The translations under genes were made by a program, and so were the position numbers. DNA of 64,000 nt, from assembly GCF_000003815.2 (NCBI RefSeq), contig NC_049981.1:9279828-9343827 (forward strand), read 5' to 3'. The DNA comes from Branchiostoma floridae. Taxonomy: Eukaryota > Chordata > Leptocardii > Amphioxiformes > Branchiostomatidae. The notes beneath the pieces are model-generated. The model had not been told where the DNA came from. It saw only the letters and a list, made by a program, of their open reading frames with translations, and ran no database searches. Of the stretch, positions 11,301 to 24,451 are shown piece by piece. Numbering within the stretch: the stretch's first letter is position 1; each line of letters begins with the position of its first letter.

Positions 11301-14300
11301 GTATTGTGTGCGAGTATAAAAAGAAAATTACCGACCAACTTTTGCTTTCGCAAGCCTGTAATTGTTTTGATGATTTATACAATTAATGCACTGATGTAGG
11401 TCTAAGCTCTGATTGGTTTGTGACAGAAGAAGAAGAAATATAAAGAACACACTAGCAAAAACAATATGTTTTCGCATTGTGGAAACATAAAAAATCATTT
11501 TCTGTTGGTCGAAATGTATAAGGAAATGAACAATTGTATAATTCAAACGAAATAGCCATCTTAAATGAGATTCCAGTGATAGTAATTCTTTTTACTTTCG
11601 TCTTCCCTCTTAGCTGGTTCAGGGTTCCAACAACCGTGTTGTGATGATGGAAACAATACACACGGAGGAAACAAGTCCTTCATCCGGTCATCAAGCATGT
11701 TGAGCACTTCCTCGCACCACGTACGGCACGGTACAAGTTGTGAACCCCTAGGAAAAATAAGTAGGTTTACTTCGAGATGATGAAAGTGAAACAGTTAAAT
11801 ATAATCAGACAGATGTTGCACGTTGATATCATTGGTGTTAGAAAGATATATAAACTTTAAGATATATAAATTTCAGAAACCATTAACCAAAAGTTTCGTT
11901 AAACGCAAAGTTCTTTTCCACTCACGTGCAAAGTTTGTCGTTTGCATCTGGAGTCGGAGAGCAGTGAGTGTTCTCCACAGAGACATTGCATTGTGGGAAA
12001 ATGACAGTTGCTACGAATTCTCTTAACTCTGGATGATAGTTTTTTAGGATGCCGTTAGAACTTTTGAGCAGTTCCACGACAGAAATCGAAGAATTGAACA
12101 CCTCCTCAAACGTTTCCTGCCCAAGCTGGTTTGGTAACATGGTAGCTCTATTGCTGAGTTGAAAGCCATCAGGAATCGTCAGGCATACTGAAAATTAGAA
12201 CAAATCATTGCGACATGTTTAATACGACAAACAAATTGGTTGAACTAGTCACGATTTGATTTTGATGACATGCCAATGAGTAGACCAGTACTTTTGTACT
12301 CTGATTCTCTAGCATCTTGCTCTATATCTTTCCTGCTGTATGGACGAATCAATTAGAATAAGAACTGCAAGAGAGGTGTTTGAAGATCGCATTAAAGACG
12401 AAAACCCCAAGTTGCAAAACCCATGTTAAATTAAAATTATGGGATTTTCATATTTGTGACATATGTCACTTGGGTTGAGGGTATAAGACACATGTCACAA
12501 ATATGGAAATCCCATAATTTCCTCTAAAGCGCCAAGAAAGTTTATTTAGTAGATGTGTAGATAAGGTCCTCTGCTGCATAAATCACCTACATCACATTTG
12601 TTGGCAATCTTCTCCAAATCAAATTACAATGTCCACAAGTAAAACTATGAAAGCGCTCTCCTGGCATAGAAGGCGTTTGTAGACCTTATATGCAAGTTTG
12701 ATCTTACATGTAAACACTGGGAGTTAAAAAGAACATTTTACAAAATGTACAGAAACTCTGAAAATAAACTTTGAATAACATGATAACACCGGCATGGCGT
12801 AAATAATATAGACTTGAGCAAATTTCCTGTATTCCCAATGTGATTTATCTATATGGAAAATAACACTAAGCAACTATAAGTTACATGTACACGAATTTAG
12901 ATGTACTGTACTAACCACAATCTTTCTCGTCACTTCCGTCCGAACAGTCCGTCTGCCCGTCACAACGCCGCCATGATAAGATACTCTTGGATCCGTCACC
13001 GCAACTGAAGAACCCGACCCTAGCACTTCGGTCTTTTCAAGCAGATTATGGCCAATTATTTATAACATAACTTTACATAAACATGACAAATCAAAGACAC
13101 ATCAATACCATCAAACAGATACAACTAGACAGACAACATTTGCGAGCAAATGCAGCATATTTCACCCATTTTCCACTTCATGAAAAATTGATCTGTTCCA
13201 AAATTTCGCTTAACTAAAAGGCAACCCCAATGCGAGAATGCAGAGCGTGTAGAAATGGACCCTTCCAGTCTCAGATTCTATACGTCAGAATTAAGCAGTA
13301 CAATCAAAGTACTTCTGCTCAAAAATGGTAATCATCCAACTGATACCTCCATGAAATGTCTAGAGATTTTGTGATTTCATACAAATTGCTCACACATTTA
13401 CCTAATTTATGCATGGTGATGTTTATCATTAAGTAACGCACACATGTCAAAAGTATAAAATTCCCATCATGTTACTTTCCGTTTGCCTATTTAGTATCTG
13501 TTTATTTTTGACCTATCATAAATTACACGTGTTATATTTACTGAAGTCCAGTTATAGAAAACAATGGAATGATACAATTTCCTTATTAATTTTGCAAATT
13601 AGGTCCTCATTTACATAACATGTATATCATTATGAACATCTTTGCCTAATAAGCTTGGAAATCCATCGTACCTCTCTTTAGTTATCTTTTTTGGAATGTC
13701 TGGACAAAAACGCCCCTGCAGTTCCATTTTTCCTTTTTAAATTTACTCTTCGTTGAGTTTTTCAGTGTTTGGGAAGTTTTATTGCAAAAATATTATTATA
13801 ACGCTGGACGTGACAGCGATCTCGCACACCACAACCCCGCCCCACCCCCACCAGCACCCCCATCTCGCCCTTCCCGGGGCGAAATCACTAGTGATCTCGC
13901 CCCGCTACCTCGCCCCCTTTAGCGATTGGCCCCCTTAAAAAAACGGGTTTTCATGACATTTTAGTTGATTAGTACAAACCACAAACTGCAGTTTCAGAAT
14001 GATATAAGTACACTAGTTTGATACATAACCCTAACCATAGTATTAACAATAACTTGATTAAATGATATGGTATGGATATAGTTTAGACTTATAGTTAGGA
14101 CTTGTTTCGGACTGGAAGGGTTTGTTTGTTTGTTTGTTTAATTTGAAACACCTGGGTAGCCTATTCAGTGCTAACACACTGGTTTTCGATAGGGCCCAGT
14201 TTCACATATACATACATGGAAATAAAAAACAACTTACAGAGAGAAAAGTAGACATACACGTCGGAACATATAGGTTCAACTGAAACATGAAAGACAGATA

Positions 14301-17300
14301 ACTCAAAATCATAATCCGAACCAAGGTCAACAGTTTAGGAGGTCAGAGGTCACTACTCAGTACTGAGACTATGTTAGGTCTTTCAAAGCTGACTTAAATG
14401 AATTCAGGCTTGGAACTTGCTTAATGTAGGCTGGTAGTGAATTAAAGTGTTTAGCACCTCTGTAGGCAAAAGTACGCTGTCCTGTTGTGGTCTTGAAAAA
14501 GGGTTTGTATAGGAGTGATGTCTGTCTGGTTTGGTAATTGTGTAAGTTGTGGTTGTGAGAGAAAGTGGATGATAGGTATGTTGGTGCTAGCCCATTGGTA
14601 CACTTGTAAACCATAATGCACACATGATCCCGCCTTCTCCCTGCGAGGTACTGCCAGCTGGGTCTCTTGTATTCCCTTTTTGCATCTACTTGAGTCCCGA
14701 CATACTTTTCATTGTATTAATCTGTCCTCAAGCAACATTAAGCTCCCAATCAGAAGTATTTATAGTTGACTACAATAAAATTATAAAGAGCCTGTATCAG
14801 TTATAATGCACATTCTGTTATATGTACCTTCCCCTCCAATATGACTGGATCTTTTGAGTATTTAGGAACTTTTTTGTTTACCTGTGTGTTTCTAAAGTCT
14901 GGTACTTTACCAGTGTTTTTGTAGCATTTATTAACAGGTAAGTTAACTTGCGTGTAGATAGTGTTCATAATGAGAAACATGTTTCCTGCAGAATAAAGAC
15001 AATACTGTGTGACAAATGAAAACATATATCNNNNNNNNNNNNNNNNNNNNNNNNNNNNNNNNNNNNNNNNNNNNNNNNNNNNNNNNNNNNNNNNNNNNNN
15101 NNNNNNNNNNNNNNNNNNNNNNNNNNNNNNATGGTGTTGATTTATACATTCTCGATAGCAAATTTTTTAGAGGGGCAAGATTGCTACCGATTTCCGGGGG
15201 GGGGGGCGAAATCACTACAGGGGGCCAGATCTCTAGAGGGGGGGCGAAAACACAAGCAATTTCGCCCCCCGAGGGGGGGGGGGGGAGATCGCTGGGGTCG
15301 AGATCGCTGTGACACCGGCAAACTATCATTCCAACTGTCGCAATTGCGTGAGCTGTTCTTTTCAAACCCGACCGGGAAGTTTTTGGAAAAATATATGTTT
15401 ATTCTTTGAGTACATATCAAAGAACACATATACTGTGCCAACTTTTAGGTCATTTTGTCGTAATAGGTAGATATACATTTTTGACCTAAAATCGCCAAAT
15501 AAACTCAATAAGATCATTTTTCATCTTACACGCAGTTAGAAATGAAAAAAAAAGCAAAACAAACGTCAAAGGGTATTAGCTTACTCTACCCTTGTGCCAC
15601 ATTTCTAGTCATATGGCCCCAGAAATGACCTGTCTTTGAATCGATTTGAAGATTTTACGGTTACTGTCGCATTTGTCTCGTCACGAACATGCAAATGAGC
15701 AAACGCCCAATTTCACGACCACATAATCAGAATGTGACCTTACGATGCAACGCTGCACGTGGGCTATCCAATCGTGACGAGACAAATGCGACAGTAACCG
15801 ATTTTACAGGGGAGGAGGGAGAAGAAGAAGAAACATCAGGAACTTAAAAAGGCCGACATTTTTTCGTTAGCAAATACAGCATATTTCACATCATTATCGT
15901 ACAAAAATGGACTGTGCCTTTTGCAGAAATAGACCATCCAAATTAATTACATGTAACATCAACTTTAGTAATTCATTATGTAACGGCAATTTTTATTTTG
16001 AATACGTACCTATTTGGCAAATGAAATATTTCTGGCGGTAGCAAAAGTCATCGTCCCACTTGTAGTTGTATGCGGACCACATTTGCACACAGTTTTGTCC
16101 ATTGTTATCATTTGGTTCGTACGGTGCCCAGTTGGTGAACGCACCTCCGGCCAATCTGGTTCCGTCTGTCCACATCCAATTGCCGTCAGTCTGAAAAAGA
16201 ATGAAAAAAAAGATACGTTTCATCATTGGAAATAAATGGCATCCATGGTAAACTGCATATCAGTTTTCATGAACACGATTTCATATAACAAGATGTAGAC
16301 TGCAAACGTATAAGAAAACAAAACGTCTAAAACGTACGTATCGATGACTAGTTTATAGCACTTTGATGTAATCAAAGCTTGTTCAGGTTTATCGCGAGGT
16401 CACCTCTATTCGTTGTTCTATTCAGGGTTCTTAGGAATATCATGTCGACGGATGATGGTTGGAAATTGCAAGATATTAGAAATACATGACCAGTTTGAAA
16501 TCTCTGTCCGGGGGTATCCCTAATAACTGTTGAAAACAACGGATATAGGTCATCCCTGTGGTTAAAGGTGAACGAGCGTTAGATATGAGATAAATAGAAA
16601 GTTTCCACTCACGTCTCCACCACTAAGCCCGATCCATATGTCACCAGGGTCTGAAATCAAGTCTACGATGAAGTTGTTGATAGCCTCAGTATTGACAATA
16701 GCCAGATGGCCTCCGTCTGCCTCACACGTCTGCTGAGCACTGGTGTGGTCCTTCCTGGTCCTGAAGACTTTGTAGAAGGACCCCGCACGTTTTGTGTACC
16801 CAACTGTACTCAACGACCCTTGAAGGGAACAAGAGAGAAAGCATTTCGATTAAATATCGAAAGAAAAAAAGACTGATGTGTGATAAAATAGTTCGTGACA
16901 TGACGAAATTGTAGAAAGGCTAAAATCACTGTTCGAACCTTTTCTATACCTTTTTCAAAAACATACTAACCCACTCGTTTCCGATCAACCTGAAGCAGGC
17001 CGTCGATTCGGCCCTCGATTCGTAACCGGCGTTTGTGCCGGCGTTTCGTCTTTGTAGAGAAGAAAACATCTGATTCGGACGACGATTCGAAAAAAAAACT
17101 GAATATTCTTAATTTCCTTTTGAAACCTAAAATAAATATCGAGAATGGGTGCATATGTCTATTACCGATCAATTTTTTTTATTCTCCTGTCGATTTGACA
17201 GGTGAGGAGGCAGACAGGCATTTGCAACCTGTTTGCCTGACCTGCACATGACTTTTTATGGTGAAGGAGGGGTGTGCAATTCCTTCTCCACCCTCTCGTC

Positions 17301-20300
17301 TACTGGAGCACTAAGTCTCACAGGGACAGAACTGTCTGCCACGTGTGAGACGGCTCCAGCAGATGCAGCTTTGTTGTTCGATGCGCCGTGCACGCACGAA
17401 AGGTAACTTGCAGTGTCAAGTTCAAACACCAAGTGGGACAAAATTGAGAATTAGGCAGCCACCACTAACACATACACCAAATACCATCGCGCGTGCACCG
17501 TTCGTTCTGGAGATACAGCGCCGGAAACGTCCCATCCACACAGAAAAAAAGCTACCTGCCGTGTCAAGTTCAAACACAAGGAAGCCCCAAATGAAACGCG
17601 AACGACAGGCGACAGGCAACAACCACCAACCCATGTACCAAAAATCATCGCAATCGCACAATCCGTTCTGGAGATACATCGCCGGAAACGCCCCTTCCCC
17701 ACATTCCCACGCTAATGTATAGCGCTAAACTATATCTGCATTACATGCAGGTAATAAACTTTGAATTTAAACAGATAGACCCTAGATGTAAACATTATGA
17801 ACATGTAAACATTAGCATGGCGTAAATAATATATAAGTATACTGACTTGAGCAAATTTCCTGTATTCCCAATGTAATTAATCTATATGGAAAACAACACT
17901 AAGCAACTATAAGTTACATGTACACGAATTTAAATGTACTGTACTAACCACAATCTTTCTCGTCACTTCCGTCCGAACAGTCCGCCTGCCCGTCACAACG
18001 CCGCCATGATAAGATACTCTTGGATCCGTCACCACAACTGAAGAACCCGACCCCTGTGCGGTTAACACTTCGGTCTTTTTCAGTAGATTATGGCCAATTA
18101 TCTATTACAAAACTTTGCATAAACATGACAAATTAAAGACACATAACTGCCAACAGATACAACGAGACAGGCAACATTTGCGAGCAAATACAGCATATTT
18201 CACTCATTTTTCACTCCATGAAAAAATTGATCTGTTCCAAACTTTCATTCAACTAAAAGTCAACCCCAGAGCGAGAATACAGAGCGTGTAAAAGGGTCCC
18301 TTCCAGTTTACCCATGTAAAATAGAAAATAGATCAGTCCAAAAATATTTCTGCTCAAAAATGGAATTTTGAACTAGAGTTGGGCGACCTCATACCTCCAT
18401 GAAATATTGAGAGCTTTTATAGATTTCATGCAAGTGACTTACACATTTACTTAGTTTATGCGTGGAGATGTTCATCATTGACCAACGCACACATGTCAAA
18501 AGTATTTAATTCCCATTATGTATCATTAAGCGGTTTTACCATGTTTGCATAGATTATGCAGATCAGATTTCATTTGCATATTTGGTATCTGTTCCACCTA
18601 TCATAAATTACATGTGTTACATTTATTGAAGTCCAGTTATGGAAGAAATGGAATTATACGATTTCCTCATTGATTATGCAAATTAATTCCTTAATAGCAT
18701 AATATGTATATCATTATGACCATTTTTGCATAAGCTTCCTGCATGCCTCAATTTATGGAAATCCATTGTCCCTTTATTTGGAATGACTTATGACGAAAAC
18801 GCCCCTGTAGTTTCAAAGTTGTTTTTGTAAATTTACTGTTCGCTGAGTTTGTCGGTGTTTGGGAAGCAACGCTGAAGTTTTATAAGGCTGGATAATTGCA
18901 CAGACTGGCAAACATGAAATTATCATTCCAGCTATCGCAATTGCGTGAGCTGTTCTTCTCAAACCCGACCAGGAATTTTTGTGAAAATACACGTTGAACT
19001 AGAGAGGCAACATTTGCGAGAAAACACAGTACATTTCGCCCATCTCTCACCCCATACAAAGATGGACTGTTCCAGTGAATTTCAAAACACTTTGCAAAAA
19101 TGGACTTCACATATGATCACTCTGGTCGAAAATTGAATTAAAAAATTAACCCTCACGTGAGAATAGACCCTTTCAGTCGCATCCACGTGTAAAATAAACC
19201 ACTTCCACTCAAAAAAATGGAATTTTAAATCATTATCTTCACGTTGTAAACTATCTTGAAACCGCTAAAGTCTGTTGGTTCATTGAATTAACGCAATAAA
19301 AAATCTCCCAGTGACCTGTAAACTGGAGAAAAACACTTCCATTCAAAAATACTTTTGCAAATCATGCTATAGCCCATGAATGAATTTCAAAACAAGACTC
19401 CGCAGTGTAATAATGGCCTGTTGCAGCGCACACCATGTATTTTGAATCATCACCAGAGTCCAAAACTGAATTCTGAAAAATCCCCTTTCCGTCCAAAAAT
19501 GGACTCTCCAAGCAATACACAAAGTAAAGAAGAGCAGTTCAGCATCGGTGTTTTTCCTTAAAAGGGGCTTCTGCAAATCACCCTTTAGTTCAAAAATCAA
19601 TTTAAAAATTTGTCCCCTGTACAAGAATGGACTCTTCGACCCCAAGTAGAATGGTACAGTGGACGAGACCGAAGTCACTCACGCTAAGAAATGGTATTTT
19701 AATCATTACCCTTGTCCAAAACTGAGTTTAAAAAATCCCCATCCGTGCAAGAATGGACTCTCCCTCCATTCGAGCGATTGAGTCAGACTTAGGGGTGGGT
19801 ACCGGTACAGAAAATTCAGGTCCAGGTCCGGTTCAGGTCCAGAGGATCAGGTCCAGGTCCGGACCTGAACCTGGACCTGATTCACTATGACTCCTACCAA
19901 TGATCCATTTCACTACAAAGAAATCTGTTTGATGGAGTATTAGACTCACACTGGCGTTTTAAAATCCTACAATGCTAACTGCACCTGTACTATTGACTGT
20001 AAAACTTGGCAGAAATGACTATACACTCTACTCTACTTCGCTCTTGTTATTTTCTTCCACCTGCAAGCGCCAAAGCGTGTGAATGCCTGGTCAAATAATC
20101 TGTTCATTTTCTAATAGGTCCAACATCCGGTTCACCTAATTTTTTCAGGTCCGGTTTTTCTGGACCGGTCCAATAAGAAAAACCGATTTTGTACCGGTAC
20201 AGCGTACCGGTACCCAGCCCTAGTCAGACTAGCTCATTGGTTGCGGGATCCTTGTGGTTTACTAATTTAGGCTACTTGATTGTTTGTTCACTAATTCAAT

Positions 20301-21143
20301 AATTCAAAAAAAGCACACTTTTGGCTCCAGTACCCTGGTTTTACAACCATGTACTAGTTTGATTTTGGCACGAATCACTTCAAAATGATTTTGGATTTTC
20401 TGGTCATTTTTCAATGGCCAGAGGGGACAACGACCTTATGGTTGTGGACCCCCACCTGGAGACTGTTCTCTTGGCAACTCTATGGCAACCAATGATTTAG
20501 CCTGAATCAATATATCCTGAATAAGATAATTTTAAAGGCATGTATGAAAAATAAAATGAAAAATAACAACTTCTGGGGGTATTGGGCCCCTCTACCATTG
20601 TGCTAAATTTCAGGTCATTCGGTCCAGGAGAAGAAGAAAGAAGAAGAAGAAGAAGAAACATTACGAATACAATATATTTCACCATACCTGTGATACGGCT
20701 GAAATATAACAATACATTTCTCCCATACCTGTATGGGTGTGGTATGGGTGAAATCTAATGAAAGGCGATTCCTAATTGGCTGCATTTGATTAAAAAGAAA
20801 AAAAAACTAAATGTAGTAAAGGCCTACCAGAAAATACTTGTACTTCGCACAGGCTGAGTACTCTTGAGGACCCTGGAAGACGGATGCCCACATAGCGTCC
20901 CCGCATTCCTTGACATGAGACGACAATGGACGGCTGATCCACGTCGATTCGATGGTCACCACCACATTTGGGATTCATGCTGGTCTGGTTGGAATCGCCG
21001 ATGTGGATGTTGAAGGGGTTGAGGCGTTCCCGACAACAGTCCCGGCGGTTAAAGATGACCACACTGTAGATATTGGGGACAAAGTGAGGGCACTTGTTTT
21101 ATACACATTACATGTTCGGATGAACGTTCTTATGAAAAAACAC

Positions 21144-21202
<59 letters not shown>

Positions 21203-24200
21203 TTTTTTGTCGTATTCTTCCTCCCAGCAAAAAAAAGGTTTTCGGAAAAGGCTGAGCTGTGCACCAGGCGTAGCCACCTGGCTACTTCCTTCTTCGGCCA
21301 ATCAGAAAAAAGGAAAGCAGTGACATAATCTGAAACCAAGTAGATGTAGGCTGACACTAACACTATGATTGAGAAGGTTTTCTATGTATGTGTACTTCAG
21401 AATGTGGTTCTTACAAACGGCTATTTTACATCTTTTTCATAAAAATGCACATTCAAGAAGAAACTGATTTAAGTGATTTTGCAAGAACAAATGCGTATAT
21501 CTCATTGTGTGCCAAAACTGTTCACAAAATATGTTTATTATGTAATTCAATGAATAAATCCAATTACACAAATTGTTTTCATGAAAAAAAAAAACTTAAA
21601 AGTCTATTCATGCCCGGGAGGGGGGGAGGTTACACTCAAGGTTTGGACTGTCTTGTTTGTACAAAAGCCCATATCTTGAGCGGGTGCATTTTCGGACTGG
21701 TCTATTTTGCTAATTTACATAGGGTACACTGGATGGAATAGTCCATTCTTACACGGGATGACAATTTTTATCCATATCCATACGTTTTATCTATCACAAA
21801 AATGTTTATTATCGCGGCATTTACATTAATGACTCCAGATGCATAAATCATCTTAATGATCTGGGACTGGGGCCTCTGTTTTCTTTTTTCACTCGCACAC
21901 AATGCTTCTGGGCGAGCCAAATAGTATAGTATTCTGTGCCAGTAGCTTGAAACAAGGCTAAAGGAAAAACATTCTGCATTTTTGCAAAAATGTGGCCTTT
22001 CTAGTGTCATATTTACTACAAAGTAAGTCTTATATATGAAAAGCTATCTGTATATGCATATATATATACGTACCTATCAACCACATACGATTCACCGAGA
22101 TCCACCCACCAGGTTGGGTTATCCTCTCTCGGGGCATCGGTGGTGTGTGTACAGGAACCAGCGGACCAGTGGGTAGCGGTGTTCCCATCTACGGCAAGGC
22201 TGGCAGGCCCATTATATGCGGTGCTTGTTTGAAACGCTGGCTTTCCCAGGGCGACATTGACACCTACCACAGGCGAGAGGACTGTGATCAGTACTATCAT
22301 TTTTACAACGATGACCCAAGTTAAAGACAATTCTCTTTTCCTAACAGAGCTACTATTCCAGGGTATTGAGCAGCACACCAAATCACCTTAGTATCCGCCA
22401 GGCCTCGCTTACATGTAGGGTCACGATGATTTGACTTTCAAGTGAGACACAACCATGTTTGAATTAGGGGAGGGATATGGCATAATTTCCGTATCAAAAT
22501 TTTCTATCGGGCATCGTAGACGTATTTACGATTGTATTTTAATCCATACACAGTATGGATTGGCATCTGTTTTTGTCGCGTTTCTTCTTCTCCTCCTTTC
22601 ATTTTGGGGCCAGATGAACCGTTTGGTATTAAGGTTAAGTTACCAAATCACCACAGACTTTTTCAATTTTTTTTTATATAGGCCTTAAAATGATTTCATT
22701 TATTTATGCTTTGTTCATTCTTAGACTATAGACCAACAATGTATATATTGGCCCCCTGTGCCCTGGCATTACAACACAATGACCTGAAATTTTGTACTGA
22801 GGTGCAATGGACATCAACACCTTTTGCATGCACAACTTCAAAATGATTTATTTTCAGGGATTTGGGGTCATTTTAGACTAAAAATGTAAAGTATCGGCCC
22901 CTATACCCCCATATTAAAGCCAAATGACATGAAATTTGGTAGGACCGTGTATAGCACATGCGCCCACAGGACTTCATTCACATTTACTTTAAAATGATCA
23001 AATTTCATATTTTCCACAATTTTTGGACAAAAAATGTTTATTTTTGGCTCCTGTGTACGTGCATTGGTATTAAACCAAATGACCTGAAATTTGGCATAGA
23101 GATGCCTAGGTACATGCGCCTAAAGGACTTCATTTACACTTGTGGCATTTATCACTTAAATATCAAATTTATGGTTTGTGGCCATATTGAGACAAAAGTA
23201 AATTTTGGGCTCCTGTGCCTTAGTATGAATTTCGTATAGAGGAAGCTTTCTCACTAGAGATGGTAAATAGGGTAACATGGAAGAACCCATTTTGCACAGG
23301 GAGTCCATTCTTGTATTGAAAGGGTTTTTCAGTGAGATGGTTGTAGATGGTCTATTTCCGTAAAAGGTTGATATGGAACAAAAAGTCTTGATATCATCAT
23401 CACTAGCAGCATCTATTGTTATAATTAGTATTATTGTTTACATCAGTTTAATTTTTATTGTTATTTGGTCATTTCATTTATTGCTGTCTATTTATGTTTG
23501 CCTATGTTTGTGATGCATAAGTTTAATTTCATTTTATGTAAACACGCAGGGCTCCACTGAAAAGCAGTGCAAGAGCACTGAGTTTGGACCACCCTGGATA
23601 AAGATTACAGAAAAAATAAAATAAAATAAAAGTCCATTTTGCTTTGTGACAAATTGATTGAAATATGCTTTATTTGCTCTCGAGCAAAAGTCGCTCTTTC
23701 TTGTTTAATCTATCTTTTTAATACGAAGCTTTGACACGACAATAGTGCCATAGACATCTTACAGACCATTGGCCTAAAGGCCTCCGGGTGAGATGAATAC
23801 TTCCCATGAATCATACTTTAGAATACTTAAGAAAATTGCCTATTAAGAGACATACATTTTCCACAGGATACATCAACAGCTTTTAGTCTGTGAAAAAATA
23901 TTGCTTATGAAGACGAGTATATAACATGTGCATCCCTGCCTTTGGGATAATTTTAATCTAAAACCGCACAAAGAACAGAAAACCATTATTAAGTGACTTC
24001 AAATGTTCCTCAAATAGGTTTGAATATATGCTAGAGATGCCCATTGCTTCAATGTAAATGGGGCAGGTAGGTAGGCATAGGAAGCTACTGAACTAAAACC
24101 TACTCGAACAAAGAGTTTCACGCCTGCAGCTAGAAAAGAAGCACGTCACAAATACGACTATTGTCAACGTCCCCACTATACTGATCACAAGACAAACAAG

Positions 24201-24341
24201 ATTGTGAAAGGAAGCATATATTCATACAGACGTGATGACAGTAAACTGGTAGCGGCGATTTGTTATTACCTCCATGAAATATTAATGGGTCGATGCATTC
24301 ACGGATGTTATATTTTCAATAGCGTCTGTGTGTGTGTGTTT

Positions 24342-24384
<43 letters not shown>

Positions 24385-24396
24385 TGTGTTTGTGTG

Positions 24397-24451
<55 letters not shown>

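Noticed and set aside
13753-13938. Plus-strand Pro/His-rich frame
   Set aside because: It is a translation of the GATCTCGCCCC repeat.
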